A DNA stretch of 5,723 bases from positions 1 through 5,723 of the forward strand of contig JASLXW010000275.1 of NCBI GenBank assembly GCA_030740135.1, written 5' to 3'. Under the pieces are notes generated by a model. That model had not been told where the DNA came from. It saw only the letters and a program-made list of their open reading frames with translations, and made no database searches. Source of the DNA: Nitrospinota bacterium. GTDB lineage: Bacteria; UBA8248; JACPRG01. This document shows, piece by piece, positions 1 through 4,998 of this stretch. The position numbers and the translations under genes were made by a program. Positions within the stretch are counted from its first letter, which is position 1. Each line of letters begins with the position of its first letter.

Positions 1-1034
1 GCGAACGGGTCAAGGTCCTGTTCGGCGCCGCCCATGCCAACGTTCAGCCCCATTCGGGGACGCAGGCGGTGACGGCCGGGTACCTGGCCTGCATCCGTCC
101 GGGCGACACCATCCTCGGCATGAACCTGGCCCACGGAGGCCACCTGACTCATGGAAGCCCCGTCAGCATTTCCGGGGGCCTGTTCAACGTTGTCGCTTAC
201 GGCGTGGACGCAAAGACCGAGCGGATCGACTTCGACGACGTTCGCTCCAAGGCGCGGGAACACCGTCCGGCGATGATCGTCGTCGGGGCGAGCGCCTATC
301 CGCGCGCGATCGAGTTTGAGCGGTTCCGGGAGATCGCCGATGAGGTAGGCGCGAAGGTCATGGTCGACATGGCCCACATCGCCGGCCTGATCGCGGCGGG
401 GGTGCATCCCAATCCGGTTCCCCATGCCGACGTTGTCGCCGCCACGACGCACAAGACGCTGCGCGGACCGCGCGGCGGGTTTGTGCTGACAAACGATGAG
501 GAGACCGCGAAGGCGCTGAACAAGAAGGTCTTTCCGTACCTTCAGGGAGGCCCTCTGATGCACGTCATCGCGGCCAAGGCGGTGGCCTTCAAAGAGGCGG
601 CGACGGAGGCGTTCCGGGACTATCAGAAGAAGGTCGTGCGCAACGCCGCGGCGCTGGCCGACGCCCTGCTTTCGAGTGGAACCCCGCTCATCTCGGGGGG
701 GACGGACAACCATCTCATGCTCGTCGATTTGCGCAAAAGTCCCGTGGACGGGAAGACCGCCCAGCTTGCCCTGGAAGCGGCCGGGATCACGGCGAACCGG
801 AACGCCGTGCCGTTTGACGAGCGCTCCCCCTTCGTGGCCAGCGGGGTCCGGATCGGGACGCCCGCCGTGACGACCCGGGGGATGGGGGAAGAGGAGATGC
901 GCCGGATTGGCCGGTGGATCTCGGAGATTTTGGGTGACGTGGAGAACACCGACTTGCAGGCCAAGATCCGCGAGGGCGTCCGGGAGCTCTGCGGAAGGTT
1001 TTCCCTCTATGCGGGAAGCCCGGCCTCGGCCTGA
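1..1034 (+). CDS. glyA: Serine hydroxymethyltransferase (5' end outside window)
   Basis: This cytosolic PLP enzyme interconverts serine and glycine while loading or unloading a one-carbon unit on tetrahydrofolate. The reading frame is open from base 3, before the first available ATG, and begins with the family segment [11 protein letters not shown], so the true start lies upstream of the window. The PLP-binding lysine sits in [12 protein letters not shown], with its codon at 453-455. Other family hallmarks are [19 protein letters not shown] and the C-terminal segment [14 protein letters not shown]. About 344 residues are present of the usual 410-430, so roughly the first 70-80 are missing. 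The frame is intact to TGA at 1032-1034. nrdR follows 23 bp later on the same strand, a common pairing that suggests cotranscription. The identification is secure. Confidence 0.97.
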   Translation, partial: ERVKVLFGAAHANVQPHSGTQAVTAGYLACIRPGDTILGMNLAHGGHLTHGSPVSISGGLFNVVAYGVDAKTERIDFDDVRSKAREHRPAMIVVGASAYPRAIEFERFREIADEVGAKVMVDMAHIAGLIAAGVHPNPVPHADVVAATTHKTLRGPRGGFVLTNDEETAKALNKKVFPYLQGGPLMHVIAAKAVAFKEAATEAFRDYQKKVVRNAAALADALLSSGTPLISGGTDNHLMLVDLRKSPVDGKTAQLALEAAGITANRNAVPFDERSPFVASGVRIGTPAVTTRGMGEEEMRRIGRWISEILGDVENTDLQAKIREGVRELCGRFSLYAGSPASA

Positions 1035-1043
1035 GCCCTCCCC

Positions 1044-1049
1044 GGGAGG
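1044..1049 (+). promoter_or_regulatory. Shine-Dalgarno for nrdR
   Basis: GGGAGG lies 8 nt before the ATG at 1058 in the short glyA-nrdR gap. It supports that start and translation of nrdR from a glyA-nrdR transcript. Confidence 0.75.
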
Positions 1050-1057
1050 TTTCTCTC

Positions 1058-1582
1058 ATGAAATGTCCATCGTGCGGCTCGACGGGAACGAAGGTCATCG
1101 ACTCGCGCCTGACCAAGGACGCCGGCGCCATCCGCCGCCGCCGCGAATGTGAGAGCTGCGAGCGGCGCTTCACGACGTATGAGCGCCTGGAAGAGGTCTA
1201 CCCGCTTCTGGTGAAAAAGGACGGCCGGCGCGAGCCGTTCGACCGCGGCAAAGTCCTGGCCGGAATCCAGAAAGCCCTGGAGAAGCGCCCGGTGAGCGCG
1301 GACGTCCAGGAGGCGATGGTCGACCGGGTCGGGCGGCACATCCTCGAATTGGGGGAGAAAGAGATCCCCAGCGAGGTGATCGGCGAGCGGGTCATGGCCG
1401 AGCTCCGGGACGTGGACCATGTGGCGTACGTGCGCTTCGCGTCCGTTTACCGGTCGTTCAAGGACCTGGACGACTTCATGGTCCAACTGAAGGAGTTGTT
1501 GGCGGACCATGCACACGGAAACGACGCGGTGTCGGCGGACCTCGTCGCCGCGCGTTTCGAGCGGTCCGTTCCCGGCCCTTGA
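1058..1582 (+). CDS. nrdR: Transcriptional repressor NrdR
   Basis: NrdR is a Zn- and nucleotide-binding repressor of ribonucleotide reductase operons and acts at paired NrdR boxes. The 174-residue product opens with the family's zinc ribbon: CPSC at residues 3-6 and CESC at 31-34, with VIDSR and the basic RRRRE stretch between them. An ATP-cone domain follows from about residue 46 to 136. It includes [14 protein letters not shown] and ends in the conserved [20 protein letters not shown] tail of roughly 30 residues after the ATP-cone is somewhat longer than in many short NrdRs and looks variable. The ATG is chosen because of the GGGAGG 8 nt upstream and because MKCP is the standard N-terminus. 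The gene probably shares a transcript with glyA. No NrdR box is visible here, so its targets lie elsewhere in the genome. Confidence 0.97.
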   Translation: MKCPSCGSTGTKVIDSRLTKDAGAIRRRRECESCERRFTTYERLEEVYPLLVKKDGRREPFDRGKVLAGIQKALEKRPVSADVQEAMVDRVGRHILELGEKEIPSEVIGERVMAELRDVDHVAYVRFASVYRSFKDLDDFMVQLKELLADHAHGNDAVSADLVAARFERSVPGP

Positions 1583-1709
1583 GATTTCCCCGGGTCAACC
1601 GGAAATTTACATTTTCCAGACAGGACCAGGACATCACGAATCCGGGCGTGTGGAAGAATGCCTTGCGGTCGGCCGGATTGCGTTCCATGTTGAACGTGGC
1701 GCATGTCCT

Positions 1710-1717
1710 GGAGGAAG
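1710..1717 (+). promoter_or_regulatory. Shine-Dalgarno deciding the thioredoxin-like start
   Basis: GGAGGAAG ends 4 nt before the ATG at 1722, leaving 7 nt between the GGAGG core and the ATG. It marks this ATG, and hence the frame of the signal-anchor sequence, as the start of the thioredoxin-like gene. Confidence 0.7.
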
Positions 1718-1721
1718 TCCC

Positions 1722-2268
1722 ATGAAGACCTCAAATCGAAGACTCTGGTGGGTGGCCGGGATCATCGGCCTCGCTCTGACGTTGTGGTTTCTGTCCCCGA
1801 CCTGGGTGCGGTGTTTCCGCCGAATCTCTGGTCGGCCGGCCGGCGCCGCCCATCCGGAGCGGGACGTGGATCAACTCCGCCCCCATCGAATGGTCCTCGC
1901 TTCGGGGAAAGGTCGTTCTGGTCGAGATGTGGACCTTCGGGTGAATCAACTGCCGGAATGAGATCCCGCAGTTGGCGGCTTGGCATAAGCAATACGCGAA
2001 ACGCGGTTTGGTGATCATCGGCAATCACGCCCCCGAGTTCAGCCACGAGAAGAAGGCCGAAAACGTCCGGCGCGCGGCCAAGAAACTGGGCGTGGAGTAT
2101 CCGGTCTGCCTCGATAACGACTTCGCGAACTGGAAGGCCTACCGGAACCGGTACTGGCCGACCCGGTACCTCGTCGATAAGAAGGGGGTTGTCCGCTCCT
2201 TCCGGATCGGCGAGGGGGATCACGCGGCGACGGAGGCGATGATCGAGAGGCTGTTGGCGGAAAGCTGA
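1722..2268 (+). CDS. Thioredoxin-like (TlpA/redoxin type) protein, probable UxxC selenoprotein with in-frame TGA
   Basis: Seen: the ATG at 1722 begins an N-terminal signal or membrane anchor (basic MKTSNRR, then a hydrophobic stretch to about residue 24). A redoxin domain follows in another frame. It has LVGRPAPPI, then GTWINSAPIEWSSLRGKVVL, then VEMWTFG-TGA-INCRNEIPQL, and later VIIGNHAPEF, the cis-proline motif YWPT (Pro codon 2158-2160) and a final TGA at 2266-2268. In homologues the TGA (1942-1944) position is the first Cys of CxxC, and the second Cys (1951-1953) is kept. With TGA read as selenocysteine and one surplus base removed near 1795-1798, the product is 181 aa with Sec74 and Cys77. 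Inferred: an extracytoplasmic thiol/selenol oxidoreductase of unknown partner. The alternative is a pseudogene with a TGC-to-TGA nonsense change plus a frameshift. Intact family-like sequence on both sides of the TGA and the hairpin right after it favour selenocysteine. Confidence 0.72.
1946..1975 (+). promoter_or_regulatory. Candidate bacterial SECIS stem-loop directly after the in-frame TGA
   Basis: Arm TCAACTGC (1946-1953) pairs with GCAGTTGG (1968-1975), giving 7 Watson-Crick pairs and one T-G wobble. After a C1954/C1967 mismatch, GGA (1955-1957) pairs with TCC (1964-1966) and closes a six-base loop ATGAGA (1958-1963), which contains G residues. Bacterial SECIS elements recruit SelB with Sec-tRNA and sit in the coding sequence just after the UGA, with the apical loop roughly 16-37 nt from it. 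Here the loop begins 13 nt after the last base of the TGA, at the short end of that range. The structure is seen in the sequence. The SECIS function is inferred. Confidence 0.6.
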
Positions 2269-2338
2269 GTCCGGACGCGGGCCGGGGCCGAAGGGGGTTA
2301 CCCCGAAGTAGGCTCCCCGGCTTGATGATCCGGCCGGG

Positions 2339-2385
2339 AATCCCGATGAATCGGAAGTCGCCGGTTCACCGGGATTTTTTCTTTT
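2339..2385 (+). terminator. Rho-independent terminator ending the glyA-nrdR-thioredoxin-like block
   Basis: AATCCCG (2339-2345) pairs with CGGGATT (2370-2376). After an A/C mismatch the stem continues with TGAA (2347-2350) and TTCA (2365-2368). CGG and CCG can pair further inside the loop. The 3' arm runs straight into TTTTTT-C-TTTTT (2375-2385). The T-tract is on the + strand only, so it terminates the left-hand genes. It overlaps the 3' end of the opposing tfoX-domain gene, whose stop codon is at 2366-2368. Confidence 0.85.
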
Positions 2386-2740
2386 TGCGCTTGGTGTTTC
2401 GCGGCCGTGCGGATTTGCATCCCTCCGACCACTGGATTTCCACGGCTTTTTCCGCCCATTCGGCCAGACGGTCCGGGTCTTCCAGGACATCGGCGGGCGC
2501 CTCGTAGTAGCTCTTGAGCGTCAACCTTTCGTTTGCCCGGAACGGCCCCATGCCCTGGGCGACGTATTCTTCCCGCGTGACCGAGTCGGTCTTGAAGTAA
2601 AGCCGGCCGTTGGATGAGATCAGGCCGAAGAAGGTCTCTCCCCGGTAGAGCCCGAACCCGCCGAACATGGGACGGGCGTGGACATCGTTCATCCCATCCA
2701 ACTGGTCCGGGACAAACCGGCTGAATGTTTCGTCCCTCAT
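2366..2740 (-). CDS. TfoX N-terminal domain protein
   Basis: This is a small cytosolic protein of the TfoX_N family, related to the N-terminal domain of the competence regulator TfoX/Sxy. The biochemical role of stand-alone members is not established. The 124-residue product carries the family core MFGGFGLY (residues 25-32), FFGLI, GRLYFKTD and the later LKSYYEAP, followed by a helical DRLAEWAEKAVE segment. The domain fills nearly the whole protein. The last 16 residues are strongly basic and lysine-rich and are not part of the core domain. The start at 2740 (MRDETF) fits typical family N-termini. An ATG at 2770 would add ten residues, and neither start has a clear Shine-Dalgarno. The gene faces the thioredoxin-like gene, and its final Lys codons form the T-tract of that block's terminator. 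Confidence 0.88.
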   Translation of the reverse strand: MRDETFSRFVPDQLDGMNDVHARPMFGGFGLYRGETFFGLISSNGRLYFKTDSVTREEYVAQGMGPFRANERLTLKSYYEAPADVLEDPDRLAEWAEKAVEIQWSEGCKSARPRNTKRKKKKSR

Positions 2741-2906
2741 GGGAGGCGCTCGCTTTGCGGCGGAGTCCATTCCCCGAATGCGGGCGGGCGGCCCCGGGGG
2801 GCACAGGGAGACGGCCCTCGCGCCGTCCCGATGAAGGGGTGCGGCGCCGGGGGGGGGATTACGCGCGATGCAGGAAACTCACCTCGACGGCCTTTCCGGC
2901 CTCCCG

Positions 2907-3319
2907 TTACAGAACCTGATCGAGCCGGCCCAACGAGCCGTTCCAGCCGTCGGCGTGGGCCTGGCGCGCTTCCTCCGTGGGAAGGAGCGCGTGCGTGACC
3001 GAGATTTCGGTCTGATCGCCTTCCCCCCGAAACTCGACCGTGACGAGGGTCTCGCCGACGTCCATTCCGGAGGCCGGACCTCCTTGCACTCGCCGGCCGC
3101 GACGTGCAGCCCGCCGTCCTCCGACTTCATCGCGACGCGAAATCTTCCACCGACGCGGAGATCCAGCTCCGCGGCCGGAACCGTGAAGTCGCCGCCGCCT
3201 CCGAGCCATTTCCTCATCTCTTCCGGCTCCGTCCACGCCCGGAAGATCATTTCCCTTGGGACCGGGAACGTCCGTTGGATGGAGACTGCGGCTTCGCGGG
3301 CGGCTTGTCCTCGGGCCAT
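2907..3319 (-). pseudogene. AHSA1/SRPBCC-domain protein, disrupted by an internal deletion and frame change
   Basis: AHSA1-like SRPBCC proteins form a small-ligand-binding helix-grip fold and are often encoded beside ArsR-family regulators, as here. From the ATG at 3319 the first 84 codons are clearly family: IQRTFPVPREMIFRAWTEPE, KWLGGGG, ELDLRVGGRF and LHVAAGECKEVRPP. The next expected strand, normally about ten residues resembling ERLVFTWEWE, is missing. The family sequence resumes in a different frame at about 3068 with GMDVGETLVTVEF, then THALLPTEEARQAHADGWNG, and ends QVL-TAA at 2907-2909. The two frames imply a loss of 3n+1 bases near 3066-3071. If the first frame is simply followed, the protein ends in unrelated Arg/Pro-rich sequence down to 2879. 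The start overlaps the arsR 3' end by 73 bp and has GGAGGGGGGGG upstream. This is either a decayed gene or an assembly deletion. Confidence 0.82.
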
Positions 3320-3669
3320 TGCGCCACCCCCCCCTCCTCGTCTCGGGTGGTTTCCAGGTATTCGGCCAGCGCGTCCAGACGCTTCTCCCAGAATCGGCTG
3401 TAACGGCGAATCCAATCGTCCGCGTCTTTCAGGGGCTTCGCGTTCAACCGGCAGCGGTGAATCCGGCCGTCCCGCTCCCGCGATAACAGGCCCGCCGTCT
3501 CCAGCACCCGTAGGTGTTTAGAGATGGCGGGAAGCGACATCTTGAACGGCCGGGCCAGCGCCGTCACCGTCGACTCCCCGCGCGCCAGCCGCGCGAGGAT
3601 GGCCCGCCGGGTCGGGTCGGCCAGCGCCGAAAACGTGGTGTTCAGATTGTCCCGCGTATAGTTAACCAC
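3247..3669 (-). CDS. ArsR-family winged-helix transcriptional repressor
   Basis: This 140-residue DNA-binding regulator belongs to the ArsR subgroup usually encoded next to AHSA1 genes. It shows the signature FSALADPTRRAILARLARGE (residues 13-32), a recognition helix region KMSLPAISKHLRVLE (43-57), and the wing GLLSRERDGRIHRCRL. It lacks the Cys metal-binding pair of arsenic and cadmium sensors, so a metal response is unlikely from sequence. The start is taken as GTG at 3669 because homologues typically begin M-V/L-N-Y, and because the TTG 36 nt upstream overlaps the -35 box. That GTG falls at or next to the predicted transcription start, so the mRNA may be leaderless. The palindrome at 3662-3677 covers this point, which points to autorepression. 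The AHSA1 gene overlaps its 3' end and is probably cotranscribed. Confidence 0.92.
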   Translation of the reverse strand: MVNYTRDNLNTTFSALADPTRRAILARLARGESTVTALARPFKMSLPAISKHLRVLETAGLLSRERDGRIHRCRLNAKPLKDADDWIRRYSRFWEKRLDALAEYLETTRDEEGGVAQWPEDKPPAKPQSPSNGRSRSQGK

Positions 3670-3677
3670 TTGGTTAA
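3662..3677 (-). promoter_or_regulatory. Perfect 7-2-7 palindrome, probable ArsR operator
   Basis: TTAACCA-AG-TGGTTAA is a perfect inverted repeat that overlaps the last base of the -10 box and spans the predicted transcription start and GTG codon. A short AT-rich palindrome at the promoter start is the classic position for an ArsR dimer blocking RNA polymerase. The palindrome is seen. Binding by the adjacent ArsR protein is inferred. Confidence 0.75.
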
Positions 3678-3705
3678 GTATAGGTGTCTTACGAGATTCC
3701 GTCAA
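3677..3705 (-). promoter_or_regulatory. Sigma70-type promoter of the arsR-AHSA1 operon
   Basis: Reading the minus strand, TTGACG (3705-3700) is followed after exactly 17 nt by TATACT (3682-3677). Each matches five of six consensus bases, with optimal spacing. Transcription should begin near 3671-3669. Confidence 0.75.
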
Positions 3706-3892
3706 GGGGATTTTCCCGTCGGGTGCATTTCTTTTCCGGCGGGCGTATGGTGTGCGGTCGAACCCGGAAGGGGGTCTGAATTACGGCGTGACGGAGGATG
3801 GACTCCAGCCGGGGCATGGGAGGCCGAAGTGAAAATTCCGGTGGGCATCCCCGTTATACGGATTTCGCAAGGTGCGCGGATCCCGCCACGGT

Positions 3893-3897
3893 GGAGG
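3893..3897 (+). promoter_or_regulatory. Shine-Dalgarno for the Sel1-repeat gene
   Basis: GGAGG lies 8 nt before the ATG at 3906. It selects that start over the in-frame ATG at 3798, which would put 36 unhelpful residues in front of a clean signal peptide. Confidence 0.75.
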
Positions 3898-3905
3898 CGG
3901 ACGAT

Positions 3906-4970
3906 ATGAGGCAAGCCGTGCTTGGCGGGATGGTCCTTCTACTGGCGGCCGTCCCGGCGCGTGCGGACCTGAAAGCCGGACTGGAGGCCCTCCGGCGGGG
4001 CGACTACGAAGCCGCCCTCTCGGGGTTGACGCCTTTGGCCGAGTCGGGAAGCGCCGAAGCCCAATTTCACCTCGGTGAGCTGCACTATCGGGGACAAGGC
4101 GTGCGGAAAGACATGGTCATGGCGGCCCGCTGGTATCGGAAAGCGGCGGAGCGGGGGCACGTCGGCGCCCAACATCGAATCGGCTTCATACTCGCCGAAG
4201 GTCAGGGCGCGCCCCAGGATTATGCCGAAGGGGCCAAGTGGTACCGATTGGCGGCGGAGCAGGGGCACATCAACGCCCAGCTCCGGCTCTCGAGTCTTTA
4301 CCACATCGGCCTGGGCGTGCCGCAGGACTATCGGGAAGCGGCCAAGTGGGTCCGAAAAGTCGCGGAGAAGGGGGTCGCCGGGGCGGAGTTTCAATTGGGA
4401 CACATGTATCACGGAGGCGAAGGCCTGCCGCGGGACCATGCGTTGGCGTTGCGGTGGTATCGAAAGGCGGCCCGCAAGGGGCACGCCGCCGCCGAAGGAC
4501 GCATCGGCTTGATGTACGAAAACGGGTGGGCGGTGCGGCGGGACTTCACCGCGGCGGTGAAATGGTACCGCAGGGCCGCCGGGAAGGGGGAGAGTGGGGC
4601 CCAGGTGGATCTGGGCCGCATGTACGCCAATGGCCGCGGCGTGCCGAGGGATTACCGCGAGGCGGCGAAGTGGTTCCGGAAGGTGGCCGTCAACCGGGGT
4701 GACGCGCGGGCCCAATATCACCTCGGCTTCATGTATGCCGCCGGTCTGGGTGTGCCGAGGGATCTGGACCAGGCCATCCACTGGTTTCAAAAGGCGGCCA
4801 GGCAAAGGTTCGCGTACGCCAACGTTTACCTCGGCCTTCTGTACGCCGCTCGCCGGGGTCTTTTCGGGCGGGCGGATCTCGATGCCCTGCGCTCCCGCGC
4901 GGGCGCCCTGGAGGTCGTGGAATATTGCGCGAGGCGTTGGTGCGTCCCCGGTCGTCGGCCGGATCGATGA
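3906..4970 (+). CDS. Secreted Sel1-like repeat protein
   Basis: This 354-residue protein is built almost entirely of Sel1-like (TPR-related) helical repeats, which serve as protein-interaction scaffolds. A signal peptide MRQAVLGGMVLLLAAVPARA is followed by mature DLKAG, so export to the periplasm or beyond is expected. A TPR-like entry helix pair (about residues 22-46) leads into seven full repeats and a truncated eighth. The conserved repeat alanine falls at residues 52, 88, 124, 160, 196, 232, 269 and 305, a 36-residue period with one single-residue insertion before the seventh. The repeats share the pattern A-x3-L-G-x-M-Y-x2-G-x-G-V-P-x-D-Y-x2-A-x-K-W-Y-x-K-A-A. The C-terminus has two cysteines (341 and 346) and a basic tail. 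The ATG is set by a Shine-Dalgarno 8 nt upstream. No partner is apparent from the context, because its convergent neighbour is an unrelated glycosyltransferase gene. The specific function is unknown. Confidence 0.93.
   Translation: MRQAVLGGMVLLLAAVPARADLKAGLEALRRGDYEAALSGLTPLAESGSAEAQFHLGELHYRGQGVRKDMVMAARWYRKAAERGHVGAQHRIGFILAEGQGAPQDYAEGAKWYRLAAEQGHINAQLRLSSLYHIGLGVPQDYREAAKWVRKVAEKGVAGAEFQLGHMYHGGEGLPRDHALALRWYRKAARKGHAAAEGRIGLMYENGWAVRRDFTAAVKWYRRAAGKGESGAQVDLGRMYANGRGVPRDYREAAKWFRKVAVNRGDARAQYHLGFMYAAGLGVPRDLDQAIHWFQKAARQRFAYANVYLGLLYAARRGLFGRADLDALRSRAGALEVVEYCARRWCVPGRRPDR
4059..4850 (+). repeat. Array of about 108-bp coding repeats (Sel1 units)
   Basis: These are eight tandem coding units of 36 codons, one of them with 37, inside the Sel1-repeat gene. 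The DNA copies have diverged while the protein pattern is kept, so this is an old protein repeat and not a recent tandem duplication. Confidence 0.8.
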
Positions 4971-4977
4971 TCGGCCG
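4956..4977. other. Hairpin at the convergent Sel1/GT9 gene ends
   Basis: CGGCC (4956-4960) pairs with GGCCG (4973-4977), and GATC (4962-4965) with GATC (4969-4972), around a GAT loop with one bulged G. It spans the Sel1 gene's TGA at 4968-4970. No T-run follows on either strand, so a terminator role is only possible, not shown. Confidence 0.3.
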
Positions 4978-4998
4978 CGCCCCGGGGGGGGCCGGTCC

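Noticed and set aside
1579..1617. Possible promoter (TTGAGA with an AT-rich patch) after nrdR
   Set aside because: No -10-like hexamer falls at acceptable spacing. The only candidate, TACATT, is about 23 nt away, so it is not called.
1942..1944. TGA decoded as Trp through an altered genetic code
   Set aside because: TGA is the ordinary terminator of glyA, nrdR, the TfoX-domain, ArsR, Sel1 and GT9 genes here, and the motif calls for Cys/Sec, not Trp.
1972..2268. A separate short gene starting at TTG 1972
   Set aside because: It would begin in the middle of the thioredoxin fold, after the active site. Conserved sequence continues upstream in the same frame across the TGA, so it is not an independent gene.
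2281..2321. Inverted repeats GCCGGGG/CCCCGGC and GGGG-TTA-CCCC after the thioredoxin-like gene
   Set aside because: They can fold but lack a T-tract, and such pairings are frequent in GC-rich DNA. The better terminator is just downstream at 2339-2385.
1762..2490. 242-codon open frame on the - strand over the thioredoxin-like gene
   Set aside because: It has no family-like motifs and overlaps the clear redoxin coding sequence and the tfoX 3' end in another frame. It is a high-GC shadow.
3702..3914. 70-codon - strand open frame in the arsR-Sel1 intergenic region
   Set aside because: It has no Shine-Dalgarno, no domain and unremarkable composition, and it covers the arsR promoter -35 region. 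I see no supported gene in 3706-3905.
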